From Leucocoprinus leucothites (lineage: Eukaryota > Basidiomycota > Agaricomycetes > Agaricales > Agaricaceae): 64,000 nt of DNA. Below, piece after piece: positions 1 through 11,396 of the stretch. Under the pieces are notes generated by a model. It was not told where the DNA came from. It worked only from the letters and a program-made list of their open reading frames with translations, and ran no database searches. Both the position numbers and the translations under genes were made by a program. Position 1 is the first letter of the stretch. The number at the start of each line of letters is the position of its first letter. Location: assembly GCA_013368445.1 (NCBI GenBank), contig JAACJO010000010.1:558001-622000 (forward strand), in the 5' to 3' direction.

Positions 1-1
1 G

Positions 2-1215
2 GACCTAGGAATCGACGGTGTACACGTTCTGGTTACCGGTTCGTCCAAACTGAATGTGATGGCCTGTAGCCAGCCCCTGAAACATACATGAATTTGGTCA
101 AAATCAGGAGCCAGTGGGGGAATTGGTCTCGAAATCTCCCGCCTCTTCCTTGGTATGTTTACCCTCAAGCAAAACTCACTCAGAGTCTTTACTGAGTTAT
201 GTCTAGAATACGGTGCTAAAGTGACTGCGCAATACAACACAACCCAAACGACCCTTCAACCACTCGCTTTCCAATACGGGGAACGGATCCAAGCACGACA
301 AGCAGACCTGACCGACGAGGATGCGGTAAACAAGCTCTTTCACGATGCCGCCACCGGTTCTTTCGGGGACGTTCAGGTTCTCATCCTGAATCACGGAATT
401 TGGCCTACAGCAGATGAACCCATACGGAACATGCCCTTGGAACGATGGAGGAAGACAATTGATACAAATCTGACTTCTTCGTTTATTACTGCCAAGGAAT
501 ATATGTGGCGACTCGAACTGGCCGCTGCTGTGGTCAAGGACAATGCATCGATCATTATGATAGGCAGTGCTGCCGGGAAATATGGCAAGTTGTTAAATGA
601 ATCGATTGACGATCGGGAAATAACTCACTAAGGCAGGTGAGGCTGGGCATGCTGATTACGCTTCATCTAAGAGTGGTCAGTTCATTTTTTCATTTGCACC
701 CGAGATTCACTGTTATCTGGATTCACCTCAACGACTGTAGCGATGATGTATGGCCTTACCCTTTCTCTCAAGAACGAAATCGTGAAGATTGCACCCAGGG
801 GCAGAGTGAACACAGTTGCCCCTGGTTGGGTCAAGACAGTCAGTTTGCGCTACTGCCAGCGGTAAACATTCTACTGATTATGGTTCCCAGCCTATGGCGA
901 CAGAAGCCCTGAAGGACCCTTCCATTGTATACCAAGCGTTAGCAACGTGAGTACCAAGGCTATTTTAGTCGTCATTTGAGCTAGACCATATGGTTTCAGG
1001 ACACCTCTCAAGAAAGTTGGACTGCCTTATGATGTCGCGACACAAGTCGTCATTCTCTCATCCCAGAAAATATCGGGCCACATTACTGGCCAAGTTCTCA
1101 TGGTAGAAGGTGGTATGGAAGGTGAGTTTAAAACAGATTTTGGGGCAGATACGATTAGAAGATTCTCATTCTTGCTGCATCAGGTCGACTTCTCAACAGA
1201 CCAGAAGACATTTGA
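2..1215 (+). CDS. Short-chain dehydrogenase/reductase, 5' end outside the window
   Basis: Classical SDR fold oxidoreductase, NAD(P)-dependent; substrate unknown. The window opens inside the first beta strand (HVLVTG). An intron at about 38-104 splits the cofactor loop, which reads TGASGGIG after splicing. Further exons give NHG (the NNAG position), IMIGSAAGKYG with the catalytic Ser, then after another intron DYASSK, the Tyr-x-x-x-Lys pair. RVNTVAPGWV and SGHITGQVLMVEGGM are usual SDR C-terminal motifs. The last exon reads RLLNRPEDI and stops at 1213-1215. About six introns are needed. The start codon and a few N-terminal residues lie to the left. Its 3' end faces the 3' end of the amidohydrolase 134 bp away. 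Family is certain; the reaction is not. Confidence 0.9.
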
Positions 1216-1349
1216 TCAATTAAGGTGGTCCTCCCGATAGAAGCCTTCAGCGATTAACCAGTACTGTCAAATGAATTCATTCAGGACACTCGATCGACGA
1301 GATTGTTCTTCATGATAACGAAAGAGAGTACGAGGCAATCACGGTCCTT

Positions 1350-2926
1350 TTACCTATCCAACCCGAGAACTTGAATAGCCACCCCGCGCGTCAAAGTCTC
1401 AAGCTGGCGTTTCGACAAAACATTCGGCAATGTCTGAACCCACGCTTCACCTTCATCAATAGCAACCTAATAATGAAAGTGTTAGACACAATATTTGAGC
1501 GCTGAACGACATTGAAGATGCGTACAAACGGATAGTCAACCGAATACATGATGCGATCCAATCCAATAGTCTCTATGTGGAACTGGAGCAAGTCAGTCGC
1601 GAAATTACCGGAAGTTGTCTCCCAAATATTGGTTTGCCAGTATGAAGTAACATTCAATTTCATGGGCATGCCCAGAGGTAGCTGTCGTTTGAGTTCTGGA
1701 TCGACCCGGTGATCAGATATGCGCGGCTGTCTATCTGAAATGGACATACGTTCATCGATCCGGAATAAGTCAGATGGGATACGTTCACCCAAATGACCAA
1801 CAATGATTTTAGCCTTCGGGAAGCGACTGGTATCAAATTGGTCAGCGAATGTAGAAAAGAAGATTAAAGCTAGATTACTCAAAGACACCGTTCGTGCACA
1901 ACCTGAATGGCATTCGGGGTAAGAAAATAGATTCACTCAGTAGGATGTCAGGATCCTCTTACCCAAGGATATGGTTTGACAATGTTGCTGCGTACTCTTG
2001 TGCCGGCCCTGCGAGCCATGGGGCGTGTCCAATGCTGGGGCTCTTGATTTGAGGAATGTTTCCGCGTGGATGGAAGTATATAGGAACATCGAGGTCGGAG
2101 ACCATCTGCCAAAATACATCGTATTCTGTCTGATCATAGTAGAGTAAAGTTGCTAACAAACTTCTACATCAAAGACGGTCTTGATAAAAATCGTCTAGGT
2201 CACTCACCGTTGTCCGGGCCCGATTGTTGGTAGTCATTTACCAATCCACCTATTACCACAGCTCAGATATAATTCTTTGCTTTTAGACGTAATGCCCATA
2301 CCAAGAAAACCGAGCTCCTGGACAGTCCGCTTCAATTCCAGGGCTGCATTTGTTGCATTATGCATTGAGAGGGCGGCAAAGGCACCGAATCGCATCGTAT
2401 TATTTGAGATACTGTCTGCCAGAATATTGTTGACTGTGACAGCCATATCCTCGGCCTGAGCCGGATCCGAGATGCCCTGAATACAAGGGCTAGCACAAGA
2501 GAGAACCATCTAGAGAATTGAGGTGAAGGTAGAACAGAATAGAGGAAGAATGTCCCCCACATAGTCAACATTGTTCTCATCCATAAATCGGAGTCGCTGA
2601 TTATGAATGTCCAATAGATTTGCCTTTAGTTCGGCGTTAGTACCGCCTGAGACCTGGTCATCGTAGTGTTGTCGATGATGAGAATACAAATTTACCTAGT
2701 GCTGCGGAAGTGTTTCTGTCAAGCCGTAAATTCAGCGGGGGTTTTCGCGGGGGCGGATGGAGTGGTCAAATTACCCAAGTTGATTTACAAGATCTGGCGT
2801 CGTCCAAGCTTCCTCAAGAATAATGGTTCCACCAGTGTTGCGCCACTTTCTAGCATGGGCCCCTTGAAGGCAACCGATAGCGAGGGCACCAAAGACAAAG
2901 AATTGCAAAGCCGATAAAGTCATCAT
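1350..2926 (-). CDS. Secreted amidohydrolase-2 family protein (salicylate / 2,3-dihydroxybenzoate decarboxylase-like)
   Basis: TIM-barrel amidohydrolase of the ACMSD-like group, whose fungal members decarboxylate hydroxybenzoates without oxidation. The first exon starts MMTLSALQFFVFGALAIG and ends in a signal-peptide-like AHA, followed by TIILEEAWTTPDL. Later exons give IYFHPRG (ligand His), SNHILG, RFPKAKIIVGHLGER (catalytic His) and MYSVDYPF (ligand Asp). The first motif is EEAW, so the second residue of an E-x-H pair is Ala, as in salicylate-decarboxylase-type enzymes that use Glu, His and Asp. The last exon, after an intron just past DYPF, ends GVAIQVLGLDR and stops at 1350-1352. The leader is unusual for this mostly cytosolic family. 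Convergent with the SDR; a shared aromatic pathway is possible but not shown. Confidence 0.85.
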
Positions 2927-3744
2927 CTGGTCCGAAGGTTGCTTAGTAGGAGAAATGGTTCTTTCCGTTTTCCAGAGATCGCAGTTATATGTGCCTCATG
3001 GGGCTGGGGGAGGTACGTTCGGAAGGAATATTCCTGGGTATTTCTGAGACTCGAGAGCCATAACGCAGAAGAACAACATCGGGTACCAGTCCAATAGCTT
3101 TACTCTATCGTTAAGGAAGTCGGAGCAGACTGGCCTCGAGGCAGACCACGGGATCCACTGGTTCTTGGATTATGCGTGCACGGAACGATACACAGGCAGG
3201 TAGTTTTCGGGGGAAGTATTGCGGGGGTCACGTTTGTGTAAGAACCTCATTCTTGAGTAGAGTGTGGTAGTTTCTTTCCGTTGGTAGCCTGTGTCTTGTG
3301 TAAATGCGACGAATTTATCACAAGTAGGGAATACTAGAAGTTTTTATTTCCACACGCTGAACTGGGTCATTGTGTAGGGAGCCCTTGAGCTTTACGGCCG
3401 TAAAGCTTAAAGCTTGGCCAGATTAAGTTGGCAGACTGGAAAATGTTTGCGTCTAGTCACGCTACAAGATTATCCCACGCGCGAGTGACGTCATGTGACA
3501 ACAAAGAGCAGTCGCGCTTGGCGCGTTGGTGGCTTCCCTCAGGACCAGCCTCTTGGTCTCCACTCTGTTCAGCTTTAGCTCTAAAGTCTGTTATAAACTG
3601 TTTTCTACTCGAATTATACTCATAAAATCTGGACATCAGCACATTATCTGTCTCCGGGATTGATTGCACTCCGACAGAACTCTGTCATTTTCGACTTTCT
3701 CGACTTGGAAGACACTTTTGTCCCACAGTCTTTTCCCATAACAC
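2927..3744. other. Intergenic region between divergent genes
   Basis: No coding region is supported here. It is the shared upstream region of the secreted amidohydrolase (left) and the Rtt106-like gene (right). It contains a perfect 20 bp palindrome at 3388-3407, with further AAGCTT copies right after it. Confidence 0.6.
3388..3407. repeat. Perfect 20 bp palindrome
   Basis: AGCTTTACGG is followed directly by its own reverse complement with no spacer. It lies about 340 bp upstream of the histone chaperone ATG. It could be a dimeric transcription factor site or chance; the sequence alone does not decide. Confidence 0.8.
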
Positions 3745-5346
3745 ATGGAACCTTCTACTAACACATTCCACGCCATCTCTCCCCATTTACCAGAACCTGT
3801 ACTCAATGGTCTGAGAAGTACACCTGTGGATGAACTTGCTCTGGACAATCTCGTCAGATTGATCAGCGGTGCAGAACCTTCCCCACACTCAACATCTGAC
3901 GTTCGGGCAGAATGGTCCGCAAAGCAGACATCCATCGCTGCTCTCTTGTCCTCTTTTGGCCGATCAGACAGCAAGCGTTCTCGAGAGGACACGGAGGCAG
4001 GTACAGCGACCAAACGACCACGTCTTTCTCCACCCGAAACAACATCTACATCAGAATCTACAACTGACACTGGTCGGCTTGTATATTCCTTGCAACCCGT
4101 TTCAGCCACTGCACCAGTGCGAAAGAAGGTTGAGATCAATATCCGAGAAAATGCCATCATCTTCCTCAATTCAGCAACCAAAGCACCAGAAGGACCTCCC
4201 ATCCCACTCTCAATACTTCGCCGCGCGTTCCTCCTCCCCACCCGTGGAAAAACAAAACCTCATTGGACAGTGGTCATCTTGTCATCCGACTACCAGCCTA
4301 TAACCGCCCGTGGCAAACCAGCCACAGCCACATCCGACGAGAAACCCCAAATCATCTTTGGTGTTGATGCGAAACTCAACGCGGCACTTGAAGTCACTAC
4401 TTACGATGCCGAAGGAAAATCTACTACGACTACACACGCCAGAAATACAGAATCCCTCCCCATCCTCCGTCAATTTCTCACCCAACTCCATATACCCATT
4501 CTCGAGCCCTCCCTGAGCGTCTTCAAAAGCGCTGTACCAGGTCTCAGTAAAAATGTCAACCCTGATGGCGTCCCAGGTATCGAGGCATACCGCTCAGCAA
4601 AACCTGGTAGCCTCTGGTTCATGCACGAGGGTATTCTCTGGGGCGAATCCAAACCCTGTGAATTTTGGGCTGTGGAAGATCTCATAGGCAAGACGGAAGG
4701 CCTCAAAATCATTGGTGGAATCGGAAAGACATGTTCCGTCATTCTCACAAGAAGATCTCGTCCTCCTTCCCAAGATAAGGATGCAGGCGACAAAAATACG
4801 TCAGAAGGGGCGACTGCGGATGACGAGCCGGAGGAGGACCTAGGAGAGGAGACGGAATTCTCAATGGTTGATTCCAAAGAAAAAGAGGGCATTGACAAAT
4901 GGGTAAAGGAGCACCGACATATATTTGGTACTGCCGGGGGGAGGACGCCGGTCGAGGATTCATCTAAACCAGAAAAAGTCGTGCCTACTGGTCCTTTGAC
5001 CATCCACAGTCTCGCTAATGAAATTGATTCATCTGACGATGAGGACTTCGCTGCTTCATCGGATGACGATTCAGCCGGTTCGGGCGACTCCAATTCGGAG
5101 GACTCAGGGGATGAAGATGAAGATGAAACCAGTGAAGCAGAGGAGGGGGGCGAGGGAGAAGATGATGCTAGATCAGGGGCGTCAGACGAGGAGGAAGAGG
5201 GGCTGGATTTTAAACACCACCCATTACTCCGTGCAGGGCGCCTGCCGCGTATGTCCAAGGCGGCTATGGATGTGGCAGTAGGAATGGTCGTAGACGACAT
5301 GGTTGGAAGCGATGAGGAGGAAGAGGTGGACGAGTTGATGGACTGA
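3745..5346 (+). CDS. RTT106: Rtt106-like histone chaperone
   Basis: Single-exon protein of 533 residues. Rtt106 binds H3-H4 and acts in replication-coupled nucleosome assembly and silencing. After a variable N-terminal part (KRPR at about 92-95 could be a nuclear signal), residues about 125-335 match the tandem PH-like region: a first half with LLPTRGKTKPHWTVVIL, and a second half with GSLWFMHEGILWGESKP, FWAVEDLIG and SVILTRR. Then comes the hallmark EFSMVDSKEKEGIDKWVKEH, followed by a long Asp/Glu/Ser-rich acidic tail from about 425, as expected of a histone chaperone. Overall similarity to yeast Rtt106 is only by motif, so other Rtt106-domain chaperones (Pob3 family) are possible, but there is no SSRP1 HMG or Pob3 N-terminal domain. 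It ends 209 bp from the 3' end of the Trk gene. Confidence 0.78.
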   Translation: MEPSTNTFHAISPHLPEPVLNGLRSTPVDELALDNLVRLISGAEPSPHSTSDVRAEWSAKQTSIAALLSSFGRSDSKRSREDTEAGTATKRPRLSPPETTSTSESTTDTGRLVYSLQPVSATAPVRKKVEINIRENAIIFLNSATKAPEGPPIPLSILRRAFLLPTRGKTKPHWTVVILSSDYQPITARGKPATATSDEKPQIIFGVDAKLNAALEVTTYDAEGKSTTTTHARNTESLPILRQFLTQLHIPILEPSLSVFKSAVPGLSKNVNPDGVPGIEAYRSAKPGSLWFMHEGILWGESKPCEFWAVEDLIGKTEGLKIIGGIGKTCSVILTRRSRPPSQDKDAGDKNTSEGATADDEPEEDLGEETEFSMVDSKEKEGIDKWVKEHRHIFGTAGGRTPVEDSSKPEKVVPTGPLTIHSLANEIDSSDDEDFAASSDDDSAGSGDSNSEDSGDEDEDETSEAEEGGEGEDDARSGASDEEEEGLDFKHHPLLRAGRLPRMSKAAMDVAVGMVVDDMVGSDEEEEVDELMD

Positions 5347-5555
5347 CGAGTTTGAGGTACCTCTAGATAGTTTTTCATGGATCCTGCACTCGGTTCGTAA
5401 TGCACGGGACATTCGTTGCAATGAAGTGAATCTACTGGTATAACTATGCTCTGATATATGTTCAAAAAGATACGCAAGAAAGCGAGTCAATGAAAGCAGG
5501 AGTAAAACGTATAAATCCCCCCAGAGCTTGCCATAATAAAAATGAGACGAATAAA

Positions 5556-8500
5556 TCAAGCCCCAAAATCAGAAAAGAGTGGTTGTGGATTCTGTGTCGT
5601 CTCCGGTTTTTCGTTCACCGCAGCGGTTGATTCAGCCCGCTGCGATTGCGTAACCATATCTGTTGGAAGAACAATCGCACGATCCACAGCAACGGGTAAA
5701 CCTCGATGGCGTCCTCGAACCCTGCATAGCGTATCAGCCGCGACGATAAATGTGAAGGATGACTTGTCACTAACATGATTATGATGGTGATCAACTTGGA
5801 TAGGGGACGCATTGCTCCAGAAAAAGAGTAGTTATCCTAGATATGAAAGGTTAGCAGTTTCATGGTGCACCGGAAATATTGAACGAACATAAGGAACACC
5901 AAGGCTCAGCCCAATCCCTCCAAACGCCGAGACAAGCTCAAATATGACCCTGAACAAATCAAACCACTTCTTATCCTCATCCATCAAATTGTTTCGTTCC
6001 ACTATCGCAACGAAGAACACGCCCCAAACGAGCCACCAGATATCTACGTTCGGAGCGGTGAGCATACCCCTGATGTATGTAAAGCAGATAGAGAGTGGCT
6101 CACCGATGGACATCTGCCGACGGAAATGCCAAGCGGAATACTTCATAATTCTTTCCCTTGTGTCTTTGATTTTATCGAGATCTTGTGGTTCGTTATGTTC
6201 GTCGTCTTGCTCGAGTTCGTAGACACCTAAAGAACGCTCCTCGTAGCTAATACGGACAGGGTCAGGGAACATGGAAAGGGGACGAGGTACAAGGTGGTCC
6301 TTACACGTTTGTTGAACGAATACTCATTGCAATCTGTGAAAAGAATTACTCTAGATTTTGCACAAACGACGGAAATAATACGAAGAGGCATACAGGATAA
6401 ATCTAACCGAAAGGTATAGTCAGAAATAGATCGATATCCGAGATAAGACGAAACATACTGCGATATACATCATGACCACATAAAGGAACCTATTGCAACA
6501 ATTCATCAGGACAATGCCCCAATCACGGACATAACACTCACAACAAAGACGGAGCAAAGCTCGCCAAGGGGACTATGGAGAAACCAGATGCTCTAGCCGC
6601 TATCCCTTGAAAGAGTCCACCCACAGCGCGGACACCGACTGGCAATGACTCATACACGCTGAGACCAGTATCTAAGGTATACAATCAGTAAGAAACGTTA
6701 ATTTAATCCAGTGGCAGAGACTCACTGAGCACCGCAAAGCATATCCACTCGATTGCGCTGAATGTGATATTTGTTGGACATGCATTCGCAGAGACATATT
6801 AGATTGACATACCTGAACAGAACGAGGGAAAGCAATAGAAACCAGGTTTGGTGACTCGGGAATCTGGAGTAGGACATTGGTTATATAATATATGGCTATC
6901 AATGAGTACTAACAAGTACAGGAAGCACCTAGGATTATCGATCGGTACAGCGACGGGAAAAGGAGAAAGAAAAGCTCAAATCTCTTACCTGCGTGGATGA
7001 TCCAGAAGGAATGACAGTGCAGCATGAGCGTCCGATCCCTGTCTCACGACTTTGGAAATAATCCAACTGAACATGAAGCAATGTGAGATCTCATTTCCCT
7101 CCAGTAGAGCAGAAAACACTCACATAACAAATCGCAAGCTAATCAAAAGGTGCAAACAAATTCAGGCTCCATATCAATTCAGAGTTACGGCGTGACGTAC
7201 AAGACTGGCTAGACCATTAAATCAGCACAGGCTGCAGTACGACGGGAAGAAGAATGTACACGCACCATAGCATGGTTCCCGCCAATGATAACAAGCATTA
7301 GAGGAACTAGGTTCTGGTCAGATACGCTTACGACGTGCCATAGGCACACGGCTCACATATCATGAGGTAGGCAGTCTGGAATGGCACCATGCCCCTGAAC
7401 ATGAAGAAATGTCTACACAGGAAACCAGATTGGTGATTTAACGGCTCACATGTCAACAAGCGATAATCCACCACCCGTGTAAGCGGCCAAAACTTGAAAT
7501 AAGGAAAACCTTTAGTCAAGAATAAGCCTGCGTTGTTCAATTAGTTGGAAGCTAAGATTGCTCACCAGGTTTTGTTAACCGGCCGGTATTGAGCCTGAAA
7601 TACACCATCATATTTCTTCGATGTTGACAACCACGGAGCGAAGATCGTGAAAGCAAGTATCTGTATACCAAAGAAATACTAGCGGGAACAATAATAGGTC
7701 AGCCTCCACTACCGTCACTTGGGAACAGGAACACGTACCAGAGGCACAACCCATGTCAACCAATTTAACGCTCTATACTCCGTTCCACCCAACTTTTCCA
7801 GCTCATCTTCACTCAAAGTCTCAGTATAGAAATCCGAGTTCCTCCCCGTCTTCAAATCAAAATCTAAATACGACGTAGTCCTGCCTTCAAGCGTCTGTGA
7901 GCTAGGCATCGTCATGCTCCTCTGGAGCTTCTGATAAGTCCTCGGTGCAGCACGCCTCGCGAGCCTTTGCATAATTTGAAATGGACCAGGAAACTCCCCA
8001 AACCCATGGTACTTGTTATTTGATTGAGATGCAGCCGTTGGGTGAGGGGTGTTGGGCAAGGTTGGATTTTCTCTATGACGAGCGCTGGTAATGGTCAGAG
8101 TACGCCCTGGAAGAGATGTTCTAGCTTATTGCAAATAATATTAGGGCAAGCAAGATAGGTTGGTGTTTTAGATTCTCACCAGCGCTAATCCCGAAAGTTC
8201 GATAAAACCCTTCATCTCTCGCAGCAACCCCGGTCGACAGCGCGAAATCCACGTGGGGGTGATTTGAATCCGGAGCAGGTAAAGGTATAGAGTCGACCTG
8301 AGTTGGCGAAGAAGACCACGTCCCATCATTCCCGGAAAACAAGGCATCGTCATGCAACTCTGCCAACCCTTTCTCTGAAGCCTGTGTACGGCGTCGGTTC
8401 AGAATACCGTGAGTGGATATTGGTGGAACTTGGGAATCTGCTGCAAAGAGTGTCTGGCCTGGCGTTGGTGCAGTGGTAGTGATCAAAGGAGGTGCAGAGG

Positions 8501-9222
8501 TGATGGCGGGCGTAACTGCAGAATCGGTGTCGGCACTATTGACAGCGATCGTTGGCTCTACAGGGGCGGAGCGTGGCTGCCCCTCGGGATGCGGCTTTAG
8601 TGGATTGTAAAAAATGCTCTTGGGTGCTGCTATGCTCCGAAGGAGTTCCGTACGAGACCGTAAGGGTTTCTTCTTACGCTTAATCTCTGCTGCTATGTAC
8701 TCGCAGTGATTCCGAAAGAAACGCCTGTGGAAAAGAGTAAAATATAAATGCCAGGGATGGATCACATGCATATGAATGACTGACTTGCGGACGAGCACCA
8801 TTATCCACGAAATCGTTGTAATATCCCCCTACATTTATTTGTTAATTTCCAAGTCACAAGGAAGAGGAAAACATGGTCCTCACCATCATCATCAGGATAA
8901 ACATTATTACCTGCTGCCAAGGAGTCAACGTCGACATATTCACCGTTGCTAGACCTGTAACGGTCATAGCAGAATAGCACATAAACAGGGCATCGAGGAA
9001 GTTGACGTGGTATCTGCCGTTGGATGCATAAAATATTCCCGACGCGATTAAAGGAATAAAGACGAAAGCGGTGAGATGAACTCTATAAAATGTGCATTCT
9101 TTGTCGATGAAATCGTGAATTTGCTTCTTTATCGTTTTAGCGCCTGCAGGGGAGATGACGAGGTGATTGTTCGGATTTGGATTTGTTGTGTCATGAAATT
9201 CCTCCGAGATCGTATGCGTCAT
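5556..9222 (-). CDS. TRK1: Trk-type potassium transporter
   Basis: Plasma-membrane K+ uptake protein of the fungal Trk/HKT superfamily. I take MTHTISEEF at 9222 as start; the frame stays open upstream but with no ATG. Exon 1 holds the first M1-P-M2 unit: ECTFYRVHLTAFVFIPLIASGIFYA, then LDALFMCYSAMTVTGLATVN, where TVTG is the selectivity loop. Next come SWIMVLVRK and a long hydrophilic cytoplasmic loop of several hundred residues, typical of fungal Trk, containing RTTSYLDFD and the EYRALNWLTWVVPL re-entry. Many short exons follow: GMVPFQTAYLM, LRFVIWIISKVV, SFLLDHPR, LPVGVRAVGGLFQGIAARASGFSIVPLA, FGGIGLSLGVPY. The last intron separates ITIIIM from VRGRHRGLPVAVDRAIVLP, a Trk C-terminal signature. 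Stop at 5556-5558. More than ten introns; several borders were not worked out exactly. Confidence 0.9.
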
Positions 9223-9596
9223 AGCGCCTGTGGACTGAAGTATGGGCACGGAATCAGGAAAATCCCAGTGCCAACGTAGATGTCCAATATCAAAGAGAGA
9301 GAGAGAGAGAGAGTGAGAGAGAGGAAAGCAGCAGCAGGCTTAAGCGAGGCGGACGTCAAGGTTTGATTACTCTAAATTGGCTGGGTCGTATTCGCTTCCC
9401 ATTTCACTCCGCATGGCACCGACGCACGATGAATTTAGCTCAGATACAACGCAGCAATCACATATCCAGCGCCACCGGTCATAAATTCACTTGATGGCAT
9501 GATGCTCGTTGCCATGAAGGATCAGTCCGCAATTTTTGAATACAAGCATCACAGATATAAGAAACTGAGCATCCATCAAAGTCTCTGACCGCTACT
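9223..9596. other. Intergenic, Trk promoter side and carrier 3' side
   Basis: No gene seen. It contains the GA microsatellite at 9294-9324 about 75 bp upstream of the Trk ATG; the remainder is unremarkable. Confidence 0.6.
9294..9324. repeat. GA dinucleotide microsatellite
   Basis: An (AG)n tract with one interruption (GTGA). On the Trk coding strand this is a CT-rich tract just upstream of the start codon, a common feature of fungal core promoters. Confidence 0.85.
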
Positions 9597-10969
9597 CTAC
9601 TCCTCACGGCCACCCAAAAGCTTGATGACATTTTCGTATACCGTGAAGACGATGCCGCCGCTCATCTATGCCAAGAGTTAATGAAAGGACTTTTTCGAAA
9701 AAAACGTGGCTTCAACGCACAACTAATCGAGCCAAACGAGGCGTTGTCCCCGTCCAGAATCGCAAGACACCCTCCTCGGTGAATATCCGGTATGCACAGT
9801 GGAAGAAATTCCTGTACTGTGCGCGTGCTTCTAAGGATTGCATACGCGTCTTGATGACACTGATTACAAGTAAAGTCAGACGCTGCACAAGTTTAATTGA
9901 TTCAAGGCTTACTCCAGGGGCATCGTCGTATAAACGGTCACCAAGCCGGCAATGGCACCGATGCCAAAGGTGATAGCACTGGGTAGGGGTTGTCCAGGTC
10001 TAGCGGTCCCCTGAACAAATTGCTTAAGGGTGGAATAGGTGGTAAATCGGACGGCAGAGTTGGCTCCTTGGCGCATCATCTGTGGAAACATCTAAACGTC
10101 CCCGAAACCCAAGAGGGTTGACCACGCACCACCGGAAACAAGCCACGGTAGATACCAAAGATACCCTCCTGCTTAACGATGGACACTGTTCCATGCACAA
10201 GCCCACGATACTGTGGATTAGGACGCTTAGCATCGTCAATAAGCTTGGTCCTGAACCAAAGGGGTGTGGTGAGCGGTGCGCACGGGAAGCATGTATGTAG
10301 ACGTACTTGATAGTTTCGGAAGGGGTGACAGCAAAAATGGCCTCCATCATCCCGGCGCCCAAACCCGCTGTTCATAGAACTTTAAGCTCTTCATGTCCAA
10401 TGACAGCTAGTAACGAAGTACCTAGAAGACTTCGAGGTGCACTGACTTTTCCCTAACGTCGACGTTTCAGTCAGTATCCAACGAGCAAGGAACATATCAA
10501 ACACACTTCTGAATCCGCCAACTTTTGCTTAAAATGATCATAGCTCACAAACCTCACCCCAGCCTTCACAGCATTCCCAATCATCAGTGCCGAACACCCG
10601 GAATACAGACCAGTGACACCATGTTTCTTGATTGTATCTTTGACGATGGCAATGGGTCCCTCTTTCTGTCGTTCTGTGCGTTAATAGCTGGACCTTGTGT
10701 GCCATAAGGCGTGTAGCATGAATACCAACTTTTCCACCAAACTGAGAGCGTGTTTTCACAAACTCGGTGGGGTATGTTATGAGCCTATAGAACGCTGAAC
10801 GTAATCAATGGAGAACAAGCACAAGTGACCGATAAACTTACGCCTCTATAGCCCCTGCCGTACCACCAGCAATTCTATTATTGAGAAGAAAAAATCAGGA
10901 CTGGGTCCGACAGAATATAGTTAGCAATACATACAGCGAGTGCGAGGTCTTTTCTTTCTTGAAAACCAT
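9597..10969 (-). CDS. CTP1: Mitochondrial tricarboxylate (citrate) carrier
   Basis: Inner-membrane carrier (SLC25 family) exchanging citrate for malate or other carboxylates and feeding cytosolic acetyl-CoA. Start MVFKKEKTSHSL at 10969, then an intron and IAGGTAGAIEA. All three carrier signatures appear: YPTEFVKTR, TPSETIKTKLIDDAKRP, and MPLD joined across an intron to VIKTRMQSLEA. KRPNPQYRGLVHGT, GIYRGLFPV and RQGANSAVRFTTYSTLKQF are characteristic of the citrate subtype. The last exon, MSGGIVFTVYENVIKLLGG, ends at 9597. Its start lies 427 bp from that of HEM4 on the other strand, so they share a bidirectional promoter region. At least six introns. Family assignment is very secure. Confidence 0.93.
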
Positions 10970-11396
10970 TCTGACGGACAAAGGATTGGGAAAAGGAAAA
11001 TGGAGAGGGAGAGAAAGAAAGAAAACACTACAGAAACGGAATCTGAATCTAAGCATGGTTTTCCGATGACCTGCCGAAAAAGGACTCCGACCAGCCGAAA
11101 ACGTGATTCCCTTTGAGGTCCCTATTTCAAGCTGTGTGCCTTTTCACCGTGCGCTGCCTCATAAAAACCCCTGCCTCCTCTGCATATGCAACGTAAATTG
11201 TACCGTTTAGGCTTGCATTTTCCCCTGCAGGAATCTACGAGAACCAGAAAACATCCGAATTGTTGTCAATCAAACGATGATGCCGAGCTTTCAATAAGTA
11301 CGTGGAAAGTTCCGATATATGTTCCCACAGCATACAAGGTTCTCATCAGCTACACCACCCAGAATCAGACCTCAACAATCCAAGGACTTCACAGAT
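10970..11396. promoter_or_regulatory. Bidirectional promoter region, CTP1 / HEM4
   Basis: The 427 bp between the two divergent ATGs has no supported coding sequence. It contains CT-rich tracts next to the carrier start. No specific binding site could be assigned. Confidence 0.5.

Noticed and set aside
4470..5477. Long minus-strand open frame of 335 codons opposite the histone chaperone
   Set aside because: It is the mirror of the chaperone's Glu/Asp/Ser codons (giving poly-Ser), has no motif, and the plus-strand frame has clear Rtt106 signatures.
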